The notes: generated from the letters alone by a model not told the origin. A stretch of DNA of 64,000 bases from Spirometra erinaceieuropaei (GCA_902702965.1 CACRXP010000641.1:73088-137087), one strand, 5' to 3'; counted from the stretch's first letter, positions 38,938 through 50,639 are shown. Numbers and translations: made by a program.

Positions 38938-39472
38938 GCAAACGTGAAAATATTCCACTGCAACATGAGAACTAGATAAAGTGCAGATTGAGGCGTCACT
39001 TGATTCTACGGCATATGCCAGGCATAAAAGATAGAAAACTGTCTTTTTCACCGAATTAGCAAGGTGTGGAGGCTGTCGGCTTCTGAGCGCAGACCTTCCA
39101 TAGCGCGAGTTTGTGGTGACAAATTTAGGCAGAATAGCTTCTCCACTACCACCATCACCAGAACAGATTTGTCAACTGCTCCCAAATATGCTCTTCGAAT
39201 CGGCGCAATCGGAGGTCTGTTCTATTTTAGCAATGTTAGTCTCAAGTAGCTAACAGTACAGAATGCAAAATCGTGAACTGCACCTAAAATCTCACACCGT
39301 GGTATGTCAACCGTGCCTTTCTGAGCCCTCAGAAAATATTATGTTTTGATGAATAAAATGCCCGCTGCGTCTGGTGTCGTGAACACTCTAAAAATGCAAT
39401 CTTCAAAAGACAATGTACACTCTAGTGGTCGCTTCGTCTATCTTTTCGAATAATGGGCATGCGGTGGCGTGG

Positions 39473-39620
39473 CGACTGGATCCTATAAATACCGCAGTCC
39501 CTTGTTCGTGAATCGTCCGTATCTGCTGTTGTCTCTGATGATGGATTCGAGCAGGAATCCGAAACGTCAGGCTAATAAAGCTCTTGTCCCAGTGATCGTG
39601 TCTCCTTCTTCACTAAGGGG
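39473..39620 (+). mobile_element. Solo Penelope 3' end
   Basis: Only about 150 bp of the element: TATAAATA at 39484-39491, CTGATGA at 39535-39541, a perfect helix GGATTC/GAATCC, GAAAC at 39561, and CTCTTGTCCCAG to a CTCCTTCTTC end. No coding part. Confidence 0.85.
39535..39565 (+). ncRNA. Hammerhead-ribozyme-like motif (39-kb solo end)
   Basis: CTGATGA, helix II GGATTC (39543-39548) with GAATCC (39555-39560) fully Watson-Crick, loop GAGCAG, GAAAC. This is the best-paired helix of the set. Confidence 0.45.
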
Positions 39621-39759
39621 ATATCTCAGATTTAACGCAAAAGCAAAAACGACATTTGAATAAGACCCATCTTTAGCCCATAAAACACAGATTTTGTGGA
39701 TGAAAACGCCAGCACTAACCAGTGTTCGAAATCGAATAGGCGCAGCTACTCATTTGCGT

Positions 39760-40140
39760 CCCGCAGTTAAAAAAGACTTGGGTAACGTGTGGTATGGTAG
39801 CCCCACCTGATGGACACAGTAGCGTTGGGGTTGGAATTAAGGTTTAGAGTTAGGGTTAGTGATTGTGGCTAGTGGTTATGGTTAAGGGCTAGGGATTAGG
39901 GGTAAAGGTTAAAGTTAGGGGTCAGCACAAGTATTTCTCAACCATTCAAATCATAACAGGCATTGCGAATAGCTTTTCTCTTGCATGCAACTACTTGACT
40001 TCACCGCTTGTGCGTTCGTCGGCCCCACCTGTAAAAACCCCTATTACAACCGGTCCCGTAATAAAGCTGACTGGGGTTCGTTTACTTAATTTGGGCTACA
40101 TAACTACATCCGACCAAAACCTGTTCCAACAATCCTGACC
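39760..40140 (+). repeat. Telomere-like array within a dispersed repeat
   Basis: 39825-39915 has TTAGAGTTAGGGTTAGTGAT and related units; at 40087 a GGGCTACATAACTACATCCG tail follows, parallel to the 33290-33620 copy. Confidence 0.6.
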
Positions 40141-40674
40141 TGTTAAGTACGGAAGGTATGTGGTCGCATATCAGTTACATCTTGTAAAAAAACTGCGATT
40201 ATTTCGCGAATAGTACTCCTATCAATTGTGGTGTCTGACAAGAGGTTTGCGCGTGACTTCGAAAAGTCAGACGGATGTAATTCTGCTCACAACAACAGCG
40301 TCTCTAAATTACCTCTATATAATATGACTAGGACTGTATGTGAGCCTTCTCTGCTTAGACTACGTGAACAGCTATTTTCTAGCACGTAAGGATTAGCACC
40401 TCGTATGCCTTACTAGTCTGCAGATTAAAACTAGAATGTCGCTCTACGCGACTGCCGATTGACGCAAATCAGCGCAAGTGAAAAGGCGACATTTCGCCCT
40501 CCATACCTGGCAACGTCTGCTCCGCCGATGGGTACAGACCTTTGTTGTCCTCGCAACATCCGCGCATCAGGCTATAACGGAGCGCGGTACGCCAGTCTTC
40601 GTTGCATCAATGTAAGTCGAACGCGGTTCTTGATGTCATCTCCTGCATTTCGACCTCATGCGGTATGTCGACGC

Positions 40675-41300
40675 CCACGGCGTAAGCCTCAGTATTCGCC
40701 GTCTACTAGTAGTTTGGTCGTACCTCCCTTCCCCACTTCTCGACTGGGCTGGAAGCGTAGTGTGGCCGACCGCGTCTGGGTTACTCTCGTCTGGCCACTT
40801 TGACGCGAATAGTCTCATCCGGTGTATCAGTCCTGCCCTGACGATGTCGGTTCTAAATCGCGTATACAATACCACATGCAGGCCAGTCCTGTCCGACCCG
40901 CATACGTACCACTAAAGGTTGACATTTATTTCTGCCCTGACGATGTCCGATTATAATCAAAGCTGACATTTATTTCTGCCCTGACGATGTTCGATTATAA
41001 TCCGTTATATACCGCCACATGCAGGCCAGTCCTATCCGCATTTTTCTGTTAATATTTTTTAGCGTGGGTTTTTTCCTCCTGTGACATTAATCCAATCATT
41101 TTTAAATTTTTAGTTGGAGTTTTTTTCAACCATAACTAATCATTTTTCTTAACGGACTACTAATTCAGAAAACTTGAATTGCCTTTTGTACAGATTCTGC
41201 ATACCTCATCTAAAATTCGCATGCAAATTTATTTTTACTTGCTTTGGTGGGACCCCGACGGGTCTTTAATAAAAAATTATTATTATTATTTTAACTGCTA
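40675..41300 (+). mobile_element. Non-LTR retrotransposon 3' end (same family as 880-2205)
   Basis: Collinear with 1690-2205: CTACTAGTAGTTTGGTCGTA versus ACACTAGTAGTCTGGTCGCA, and at the end CGGGTCTTTAATAAAAAATT then ATT repeats (about 41257-41292). No RT, so a 5' truncated copy. A 46-bp unit (TGACATTTATTTCTGCCCTG then ACGATGT) is tandemly repeated at about 40921 and 40967, with a third partial match near 40833. Confidence 0.8.
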
Positions 41301-42155
41301 AAGTAGGCGTTTGCATTTTGCGTGCCTACTGAAAAAAACTGCGGTTATTCGAAGAGGAAAGCAAGATCTCCCCGGAAGGTTAATTAATTAGTTTTCATTG
41401 TGAACCGCCAAGGCGACCATCCAGTAAGACAGAACTGATTCACCCCGAATTAATATGGCTGTCTGGCATAGCCGACCACGTTCCTGACCAACACTGAGTT
41501 TCACCATGCTGGATTTTTGCCTTCCCTTAATTTGTGCAATGCGATTGCAGTGACTGCACTGTGTGAGGCAGTGACCGGAGCGGCAGGAGTTGGCCAAATT
41601 TATGCTGTGACTGTTTGACCTGATGAGTACTCAATTCTTCCACAGGTTGAGATGCTTTCGAGTCATATCCGACCGATCCTGCTTGTGGTTTCGGACGTCC
41701 TAAAGGTCAACCTGCGTAACACACGAAATAGCCATAGGTGTGGGCAACGCGAACTACTCTTGAGGATGCAAAAGTTGCGATTTGCTGCTGATTTTGTCAA
41801 AATGACTAAATGAACCAGTTGGCCGTTGAACATGTGTGGTTAGGGGAAAAGAATGCCTCGTTCATGTAAAAATGGCGATGGGGAGAGGGAAAGACCATTG
41901 AAATACACTCCTAACTACCACTCTGAAATGGGTGGTTCACAAGACTTTGTTTCCAGAATGTTCATTAAATATAACAGAAGCTCTTTTAGAGGTTCTTTTG
42001 TGGTTTCTGCCGAAAAATAAAAAATTTAGTGTCAAGAAACTTATAGTGTCTTCTGATCATGCGAGTGCACGCGATAAGTACTGGACAAAATGGAGATGCC
42101 GGTTTGTATCTTGTGTTGTGCCGAGACTCGTTGCTTAGGTTCCCAATCGCAAGCA

Positions 42156-44123
42156 CAGAAAGCGGTCTGACTCATGGAATGTTAGTCGAAATTCCGAAAT
42201 GCGCTTTCGTTTTGGAAAGATTAATCAGGTAGGGTTGTAAAGCTAATAATTGCGCAACATAATTCTATAATAATTCAGTTACCTCAGGATGCCTGCATTT
42301 GAACGTACCTCTCCGCGGGTCTACAAAAATGACTACTTAAGTAGCATGCATTTTTCTCATTGATTTTCGCTGCCCTTAAAAATTCTATTATATTTCGTGG
42401 AAAACACGCCTAAGATATTCATTCCCTTGTTCATTCGGCAGAAATTGACATCATCTTTCAATTTTCTTCTTGAAGGCAGGATATAATTCGGTTTTAAGTG
42501 TTTCAAATTGCGAGTTTTTTTAATACCGTGAGATGGCCGTAATAAAACGCCATGTCTTCGCATGTGCCAAGGTGGCTTGTAAAGTTAAAAATATGGATCA
42601 AATCCACTGTTAAAGTTTATGAACCCCATATGGTTTTCTCTTACTAACTTAGAGAGATGTATACTTTTCCGTACGCGGAAAATATAGGGCTTGTAGTTTG
42701 GAAACCCTGAATGCAAGTGTAACGGCAGGTCGGGGTTCAAAATGATTCGGGATTTGGAAAAGCTTTTTTAAAACTAAACCTGCCCTTCCTTCGAACATAA
42801 AATTAGAAGAAAACGTCATTTTCTACCGAATGAGCAGAAGAATGAATATCGTTGTGTATGTTCTCCATGAAATTTAATTGAATATTTAACGGTTTCGAAA
42901 ATCAATGTGAAAAATGCATGCTACTTACAGTAGATGTGCTAACTCATAAAATGTCAACCAAACTTTCGAAATGCGTCCTCGTTTCGAACAGATAAATTAA
43001 GTAGTGTTGTAAAACTAATCATGATGCAGCATAAATCTATAACGATTCAGTTACCACAGGCTGTCGGCTTTCGAAAGAACTTATTTTCGGCTGCATGCAA
43101 GATCTATACTCTGCAAAAAATGACTACTTAAGTAGCATGCAAGTTTCTCATTGATTTTCGATGCCCTTGAAAATTCAATTATATGTCATGGAAAGCATGC
43201 ATGCCAATATTCATTCTTTTACTTAATCGGTAGAAAATCATGTCTTCTTCCAATTTCATAATCAAAAGAAGAGTATAATTCGGTTTTAAAAAAGTTTCTA
43301 ATTGTGAGATTTTTTAATACCGTTAAATGGCCGTTCATGAAACGTCATGTATCTGCATTTATGAATGTGGCTTGTAAAGTTAACAATATTGCTCAAATCC
43401 ACTGCTTAATTTTATGACCTCATATGGTCTCCTCTTAACACCGTAGGGAAATGCATGGTTTTCCGTACACGGAAAATATACAGCTTGTAGTTTTGAAACC
43501 CTGAATGCAAGTGTAACGGCAGGTCGGGTTCAAAATTATTCGGGAATTGGAAAAGTTTTTTAAAACCGAATTATACTCTTCTTTTGAGTATAGAATTGGA
43601 AGAAGACGTGATTTTCTACCGATTAAGTAAAAGAATTAATATTGGCATGCATGCTTTCCATGAAATATAATTGAATTTTCAAGGGCATCGAAAATCAATG
43701 AGAAACTTGCATGCTACTTAAGTAGTCATTTTTTGCAGAGCATAGATCTTGCATGCAGCCGAAAATAAGTTCTTTCGAAAGCCAACAGCCTGAGGTAACT
43801 GGATCATTATAGATTTATGCTGCATCATGATTAGTTTTACAACACTATTTAATTCATCTTTTCGAAACGATAACGCATTTCGAAATTTTGGTTGACATTT
43901 CATGAGTTAGCACATCTATTGTAAGCAGTCATTTTTCACAGAGTATAGTTTTGCATGCAGCCGGATAGAAGTTCTTTCGAAAGCCGACATCCTGAGATAA
44001 CTGAATTAATATAGAGTTATGCTTCAAGACGATTAGTTTTACATCCCTACATAATTAATCATTTTGAAAGGAAAACTCACTTCGGAATTTCGGTTTGCAC
44101 TTCGTGAGTTAGCCCACCTACTG
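42156..44123 (+). mobile_element. Foldback MITE copy B, interrupted by copy C
   Basis: B's left part is 42156-42927 and its right end resumes at 43922-44123. Without C it would be about 972 bp with standard ends (left end decayed: CAGAAAGCGGTCTGACTC). It has the same centre orientation as A. Flanks are CA and TG, decayed from TA. Confidence 0.85.
42928..43921 (+). mobile_element. Foldback MITE copy C, nested in copy B
   Basis: 994 bp, CAGTAGATGTGC to GCACATCTATTG, flanked by TA at 42926-42927 and 43922-43923. Removing C and one TA restores B's arm (CTACTTA then AGCAGTCATT), so TA is the target-site duplication. Arms match each other at C-specific bases, such as GCAAGATCTAT and GTAGTGTTGTAAAAC. 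Confidence 0.95.
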
Positions 44124-44341
44124 TGTTTTGCCTGAGAAATCGTAGTTCGGTTTTGTACGTTGCAAACCTCAACTGACATCGTGGATTATGTGACGATGAC
44201 AAATGCGTATGCCTTATTATCGCCATTTTTCCTGCCCCGGGCAGCCATGCATCACTGACGCAATAAAACTTCCGCGTCACCTACGCGTACTATAAGTGCG
44301 TTGACTCGTCTTTTCAACGGAACGCACATTCACATGCCCCG

Positions 44342-44785
44342 ATGGCCAGACTCGTAAGAGTAATCATAAAAGCTGCATTTAGATGTGAGCACTGCTCACC
44401 TGCGCCGGACAAAAGACTACGTTCCCACCAGATGGCAGTCTCCCAGGGGGGCATAATTAAGGAATCCTCGCTGTTTAACTGCATGATCGGCGAGTCTGCG
44501 CGTTGCAGCGGTTTGATCCTAAATTTTGAAGAGTCGGGTTCATCATCTGAGAAAATGTTTAGTATATTTTTCATCTGGAATTCGTCTCCTTTTTTTCCCG
44601 GGGCCCAGCATATTACGAAAGATTTTAAAGTCGTTGAACATTCTCCATGCGAATATTTTGTACCGCATTACTGGCCATCGCTGATTGAATCATGTAGAGA
44701 GAGAGAGAGGGAGCTGACTTTGTTGATTAATGCTTTGGACTGCTTTAAGTTTTGGCCAGTCCTACCTACATTCGTGGCCACATGA
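44342..44785 (+). CDS. Unrecognised 147-codon open frame (doubtful)
   Basis: MARLVRVIIKAAFRCEHCSP and later RERERELTLLINALDCFKFW. There is no domain, no splice evidence, and the RERERE comes from a GAGA run. Probably chance or part of a dispersed repeat. Confidence 0.15.
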   Translation: MARLVRVIIKAAFRCEHCSPAPDKRLRSHQMAVSQGGIIKESSLFNCMIGESARCSGLILNFEESGSSSEKMFSIFFIWNSSPFFPGAQHITKDFKVVEHSPCEYFVPHYWPSLIESCRERERELTLLINALDCFKFWPVLPTFVAT

Positions 44786-44880
44786 TGTCTTTTAAATGGC
44801 CAAACGTGAGCGCGCTGGTAAGACCTCATTTCGGGACACCGTCATAACTGTCGGACCAATCAGCAATTTGGACCTGCGTA

Positions 44881-44900
44881 TGTGTGTGTGTGTGTGTGTG
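44881..44900. repeat. (TG)n microsatellite
   Basis: Ten TG units, slightly longer with the flanking imperfect units. Confidence 0.95.
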
Positions 44901-45780
44901 TTGCGTGGTACGGTTCCATGCCTGTTTTGCGTGTCCGTATTGTGATGTCTGTTATGGCAGAGCTCAAAATATAAGGTAAAAGCCTACCGTCGGAAGCCAC
45001 GTGCGCAGGCGAATTCGGCTTAAGTCTCGGGCATCGTACCGGGTGCCCCGAACACGAGTCTTAAACCATCCGCCCAAAACAGAGGATGAAGTTCAACTAG
45101 GTCTGACTACTGGAGCCTTACAAGGAGTATTAGAATAGACTCGAAAGCATGCGTCACGACGCGCGGCGGAAAGAAGGGCATCGATTTGGGAGGTCCTATT
45201 TCAGGGACGCGGTGAGCCACGTAGTCCACACGCCCCGACATCATCTGCATCCGAACTTAGATGGTCGTCCGGTGGCCAGGTGCGCTGAGATTGTTTATCT
45301 TGATTTCGAATCATTTCACTTAGTCTTCTTAATAATCGCCATCTTTGTAAAAGGCACAAATTTATCTTGTCAACGTCGCGAAGTTTGTGAAAAAGGCAGG
45401 AGATCAGACAGGTTGGTGATGCAATGTGTTTTTGAAAAACGTCCTTAAAATAGATTCCCCCCGCTTCTAGAGGTCACAAACAGTCGTAGCGTTAAAGCTG
45501 TGGACGACATAATATTCCCTGAAATATCCCAAAATTTCCTTAAAATAGAATAATGGTGGCATGAAGCAGCGTACTGTGGTTTTGGAGGGGAACGATCATG
45601 TGCAACCCGGTGGCCTTAAACATGTGTGTGCCGTACTTTTATCTCTGCAAAAAGTGTCATTTGCAATGCTTCCATTCACTCACTCAAAAAGACTCACTAC
45701 CTTGGCCTTAACACGGCTCTTAGAAAATTTCGCAGATGTCTCCTTTTTGGAATGTGAAGGGCCCACGGTAACAGGTTAAT
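44901..45780. other. No recognised feature
   Basis: GC-moderate interval with short open frames on the plus strand (about 45149-45448 and 45561-45779), none resembling a known domain. Confidence 0.4.
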
Positions 45781-45793
45781 TGAAATATTAACT

Positions 45794-45890
45794 CATAGAT
45801 GTTTTGGCAGATTTTGAATAATTCATATTGATCCAACTGTGAAAAACTTGGGTCAGTATAAATTATTCAAAATCTGCCAAAACATCTATG
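45794..45890. repeat. Inverted SINE tails (hairpin)
   Basis: Arms of about 41 bp starting CATAGATGTTTTGGCAGATT and its complement; the outer 30 bp match exactly and three mismatches lie near the 15-base loop. Each arm is the SINE tail that also appears at 63280-63318, so two SINE pieces meet in opposite orientation. Confidence 0.9.
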
Positions 45891-46175
45891 AAGTACGTGA
45901 GCCTGGTAGTCAGCTGGTGGATTCTAGATGAATTACTTAGGAAATTCTGTTTAGGCAGTCAACTTACTGTATCGGATTTGGTGGGTTCCAGACGTTGCAG
46001 TGGGTTGGGCGGGTAACCTGACCCAAATGTGATTAAACTCGCGTCGTCCGTCGGGGCCTCGTAGCTCAAGTGGTTGGAGCGTTGGCTGTACTAAAGTCTT
46101 CCCCTTACTGCGTGGGTTCGAATCCCAACGAGGCGCCGAGTTTTTGACAGTTGAGTCAATATGAATGAAATGTTA
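45842..46175 (+). mobile_element. tRNA-derived SINE (body + tRNA-like head)
   Basis: Body 45842-46050 (GCCTGGTAGTCAGCTGGTGG at about 45901; GTATCGGATTTGGTGGG) is followed by a tRNA-like head at 46053-46137 with box A TAGCTCAAGTGG (46062-46073) and box B GGTTCGAATCC (46115-46125), then GTTTTTGACAGTTGAGTC, the start of another body. The same order occurs on the minus strand at 50290-50636. Not called a tRNA because the anticodon arm is irregular and similar heads recur with attached tails. Confidence 0.75.
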
Positions 46176-46399
46176 ACGTTCCGGAGAACTTGGACGGTTC
46201 ACCGTCGTCAAAACCTAAAATACTTTTGAGAGAACAGAAGGGGAAGTGGCGTGTCCCGCGCGGATCTATTTTTTCTCCTCTCGCTGCCTTGGCCTTTCAG
46301 GGAGGGGGTGTATGGAGGACTTTTAAGCTGTACGTGTGGGTCTTCTGTCGGGGTTGGTCAATCTGATGGTTTTTTCTTTCTCGGCGAGTGAGCTCGTTG
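46176..46399. other. Spacer between SINE and Penelope fragment
   Basis: Nothing recognised; may hold the 3' end of the Penelope element at 46400. Confidence 0.3.
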
Positions 46400-46790
46400 T
46401 CAGGCTCTGTCTGTCTGTCGTCTTGTCCTGAGTTTATGAACACAATTATTCAGGACTTTGTGAGCTGCAGGAAGGCCCAGATACCTGTTGGTGGAGTTGG
46501 CGTCTGAGTACCAAGACTCGGACGTTGGTTGTTCTGCCTTTGATTTACGCCAACATGAGACGGCAGCTCCCTGAAGATTGAATGTGTGGCCATTTTCACC
46601 AAAATGCGTTGCAAGTTGAGAGTTTCGGTCTAGACTCCGGGTTGCCAGTTTATACTCTTGTATGCGAGTCTGCAATTTCCGTCCGGTTTTCCCAACGCAG
46701 TTGCCGTCTTCATCAATGTAACTTATTTTCTGGACGGCTGCTGAGATTTCAGTGGGTGAGAGCGCGTCCTTAGGTTTCATCAAACGAAGC
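46400..46790 (-). mobile_element. Penelope-like fragment, third family (GIY-YIG only)
   Basis: The minus-strand open frame of 127 codons reads MMKPKDALSPTEISAAVQKI, then NCVGKTGRKLQTRIQEYKLA, NSQLATHFGENGHTFNLQ and a YSDANSTNRYLGLPAAHKVL end. This is the Penelope nuclease region with the GIY half decayed (VQKISY) and the YIG half as CVGKTG. No RT and no 3' ribozyme-like motif seen. Confidence 0.8.
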
Positions 46791-46799
46791 CGAATGGCA

Positions 46800-48503
46800 G
46801 ACCCACCTAAAAGAGCACAAATCGGTAACTCGGAGTCCGAACCCGAACCCTCAACCTTCAGCGCACGTCGGAAGAACTGGTCATACTTTTGATTTTCAGA
46901 GAGCTACTAATTGATGTCGGAGTAATGGGGAGCCGATCCAGCTCTCCAAAACGTCAGCATTCCAGTTAATCCGTTACGATGTGCTCTACTTCTGAACTGA
47001 TCAGTTCGGATCTCTCAGACTTGTCGACCAGATGTTTCCTTTATTCGTCTCACTCGTTTGAGACTAATTAGCCAACTTAAGGCAACTCTGGATGGAATTT
47101 AGCTTTACGCAAGAAATTGTCTGGGTGCATCTCTGAGTTGGTATAAATCTCACTCATTGGAGGTACAGTTGACAATTTGATAATAATTAAATAGGACGAA
47201 TTTAAGAATTGCAGCAAATTGTATGGCCGTTCAGAATTAAATGGAAACGCCGCTGAAGCGGAAGTTTCGACGTTTTTAAAAGTTATCGTTTTTAGTTAAA
47301 ACGAAACGGTTGAGCTTTTTGACAGTTGTTGCAGCCCCAATCTATACTTTACAGAAACGGAAATATTCTAAAACAACCGTCACGGCTCGCTCAAACTCAA
47401 GTCAGTCTTTCGTTTTTACATAAAGTAAATCCAGTTTATTTACGTTTCCCGCATACTAAATCGCAACACAATTGCATCTCAATCTGAAACTTGCAGACCC
47501 AGCCTATTTACGCAGGTAAGTCCGATTTTTCGCAGATGAATAATCTGAATCCCAGTTGAGGATGTTATTCGCCTGCACGAACACGGACATTGATGACATT
47601 TCAATTTATTTTGTCGATAAGTCAAACTATTTAGATGGGCTTTAAGAAAAACTTGGTCGCAGGTTAAAGTAATGCCACAGAGTCATACTCAACAACGCCA
47701 AATTAACCGGAGCACTTCCATGTCCAAAAATGAGCTTTCTCAATTGTGGACTTGTGGTTTTTGTGCCTTTGTAAAATATATAACGTCTTGTCAGTATTTC
47801 AAACTACCATAAATGCGAAGGTCTGGCTAGTACTGAAGGACAAGTGTTCACTCCTTCGTGGGTTCGGGTGTAGGTCCTCAAGTAAAAACTCCACTTCTAC
47901 CATCCCACTTATCAGCTAGCCTGGAAACATAGGTAGATTTTGGACATACTGTTCTGGACGCCGTTACCCGTGTTTTTTCAAAACTGCAGCTGTGTCTATA
48001 AACTAAGGATTTTAAACCGGCACGGTCCTGTTTGCCGACTGATTTGCTGCCATATTCGAAGCTGCAAACAAAATATATTTACTTGAACGGATTCATTCAT
48101 GGGGATTCGAAAACACACCCAACGGCCGGCATTTTAGCTGTACTAATATCTTAAACTTCCGGCTTCCTAAAATTTGACTGGTTTTTACCTGCAGATTTTA
48201 AAGCCGAGACAGGTATGGCTGGACGAACGCAATGGACTTCATGACATTTGAGCTATTCTTTTACTCTAAAAAAGTACTATCATATGGGTTTTTCAAGAGA
48301 TATGCAGTTAGCAGGACACCTCGAAGCCTATCTGCATCAGTAAATAAGAGAACTGAAGTGTAAATATTAAGACAATCTATAAACGTAGACCCTGCAAAAA
48401 TGTATAAAACACGAGTATTCTAGAAATGACGCGACATGTGGTAAGAAGCATGGCGGCATACGCGTAGTTGTCAGATACGTGGTAGCTAGTCCGTCCACAT
48501 ATT
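46800..48503. other. No recognised feature
   Basis: Long AT-rich interval with scattered short frames. No domain, tRNA or repeat match within the window was noticed. Confidence 0.4.
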
Positions 48504-49408
48504 CAGTAAATGTGATAACTCGTGAAATGTTAATCGGAATTCTGAAATGCGTTTTCGACTCGAAGAAATTACTAAAGTAGGGCTGTAGTATTAATCATTT
48601 TGCAATATAATCCTAGAATGTCTCAATTACTCCGGGAAGCCGGATTTTGAACAAATTCCTTTTGTCGTTGTTTTTGGATGTCCTTATAAATTAAAATGCA
48701 TTTCTTAGAGACCATGCATTAAAATATTCATCCTTTTACGTATCTGACAAAAATTTACGTCCGTTTTAAATTTTGACCTTGAAAAGGGATATGATTCCTT
48801 TTTTAAAAAGTTTTTAATTATGAGGTTTTTTAAGATCGTGAAATGCCCGTTCATAAAATCTGATATCTCAGCACTTGATAATGTTGCTTCTAAAGTTTAC
48901 AATATGGCGAAAATATATTGCTAAATTTTATGAATACCATATGGTCTCCTTTCAATACCACATGGAAATATATGATTTGCTGTGTACGGAAAATCTACGG
49001 CTTGTAGTTTAAAGACCCTGAATACAATTGCATTGGCATTTCGGGTTTAAAATTATTTGAGAACTAGATACGTTCCTTCAAATCGATTTGTATTCTTTCT
49101 CTGAGTATGACAAATGCGGAGGACGTAATTTGCTACCGAATATGCGAAAGAGTGAATATTTCTATGCGTGTTTTCTAGAAAATACATTTGAATTTACAGG
49201 AGCATCGAAATTCAATGAGAAAAATTCATACAACCTAAGTAGTCATCTTTTACAAAGTGTAGTTATTGCAGGCGGCCGGAGGGCAGTTCGTTCAAAAGAC
49301 TGTATCCTAAAGGAACTGATTATGCTGCACCCTAATTAAGTAATCTATTGGAAACGAAAAAGCGTTTCGGAATTTTGGTTAATGTTTCATGAATTAGCAC
49401 ATCTACTG
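48504..49408 (+). mobile_element. Foldback MITE copy D
   Basis: CAGTAAATGTGATAACTC at the left; right end GCACATCTACTG followed by TA (49409-49410). About 905 bp, centre oriented as A-C. Left TA is displaced by two bases (TATTCAG). Confidence 0.85.
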
Positions 49409-49414
49409 TACGTC

Positions 49415-49555
49415 TCCCGATGGAGCCTTATTGTTCAGGTGGCTAAAAGGTTGATTGTACTCCAGCCTTGACTTGCTGTTGTGGGTTCAAATCTCATTGA
49501 GGCCGTCGAGCTTTTCACAGTTAGGTCACGTGGATACGAATATTGGCATTCTACT
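49415..49555 (+). mobile_element. Diverged tRNA-derived SINE head
   Basis: GGAGCCTTATTGTTCAGGTG (degenerate box A) and GGGTTCAAATCTCATTGAGG (box B), then GAGCTTTTCACAGTTAGGTC, the start of the SINE tail. It lies a few bases beyond the right end of MITE copy D. Confidence 0.65.
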
Positions 49556-49675
49556 GCCTCACAATTCACTACTCACAATGTTAACTTCACATGAGCTCCA
49601 AATCAGGCGCGAATAGGAAGTTCTTAGTAGTTTTAGGCGACAACTGACTTATCATGGGATTACGCCACACCGTGA

Positions 49676-49766
49676 TGTGTATTAGAACCCTACTTAAGTA
49701 ATCTCGTCGACTCGAAAACGTTTTTCAGAATTTCGGTTAACATGTCATGAGTTAACACATCTACTC
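49676..49766 (+). repeat. Solo right end of the foldback MITE
   Basis: CCCTACTTAAGTAATCTCGT to GAGTTAACACATCTACTC followed by TA. Only about 90 bp; either a truncated copy or what remains after recombination. Confidence 0.75.
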
Positions 49767-50289
49767 TAGGTCCAGTGGGCGACGGATGCTTAAATGGAGA
49801 CCATTTTTACAGACCAATAAAACATATTTTTCCGCGATAAATTTGATTTGGGCTTCTGCGATGGTTTTTTTCAGTTTGATGATGAATGCACTGCTTACAC
49901 ATACATTCCTGTTTTCCCTTCAAAAACTTTTAAAGAGATTTCTTTGTCAAATAAGGAATGTAAAACGGTTTGAATTGTTATTTCGCGACGCAAAGTGAGT
50001 AAGACTGGGATAGGCGTTCGTAATCATGCGAGCATGAATCTCAGAGTTTTAATCCGAAAAATTGTATCCACAAACTGAGCTATTTGTGAATTTCTCTTAT
50101 GTTTCATGTTATGCGCGGAAACTGATCCTTTGCCGGAATTTTAGGAGTTTTTGTTAAGCTATCTTCTTAAGTCATCGCTTGGGCTGTTTACTGTCTCAAC
50201 CTTGGTTTAGGAGGCAATAAACCAGGCAGACTTTGCAGGTAACGATTGTAGTATTGTCGTGGATTGCAAGCTCACATTTATATTGACCT

Positions 50290-50636
50290 TTAGTAAAATT
50301 TACTTTAACCCAACTGTGAAAAACTCGGCACCTCGGTGGGATTCGTAACCACGACAACAAGGGGAGGGCTTGAGTACAACTAATGCTCTGTCCATCTGAG
50401 CTTCGAGACACCACCGGGCAACGCGAGTATTATCACATTTGGGTGAGTGTACCCGTTCAACCTACTGCAACGTGTGGAATCCACCAAATCTGATACAGTA
50501 TGCTGACTGCCCAAGCAGGATTTCCTAAGTAGTACACCTAGAATCCACCAGATAACTACCAGGCTCATGCACTTAACAGGTGTTATGACAAATTTCAAAT
50601 AATTCATTTTGACCCAAGTTTTATAAAATATCTTCT
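50290..50636 (-). mobile_element. tRNA-derived SINE, minus strand
   Basis: On the minus strand, body (AACTTGGGTCAAAATGAATT, CTGGTGGATTCTAGG) then tRNA-like head with box A AAGCTCAGATGG (about 50391-50402) and box B GGTTACGAATCCC (about 50338-50350), then GAGTTTTTCACAGTTGGG. Same order as 45842-46175, so the arrangement is a property of the family. Confidence 0.75.
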
Positions 50637-50639
50637 TCT

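Noticed and set aside
43718..43903. Small ORFs inside MITE arms (also 35401-36094, 49088-49339, 53101-53391, 58837-59329)
   Set aside because: They run through inverted arms, change between copies and show no conserved protein.
46053..46137. tRNA gene with good A and B boxes
   Set aside because: The anticodon arm is irregular, similar heads recur at 49.4, 50.3 and 63.2 kb, and each is attached to the same tail, so it is a SINE head.
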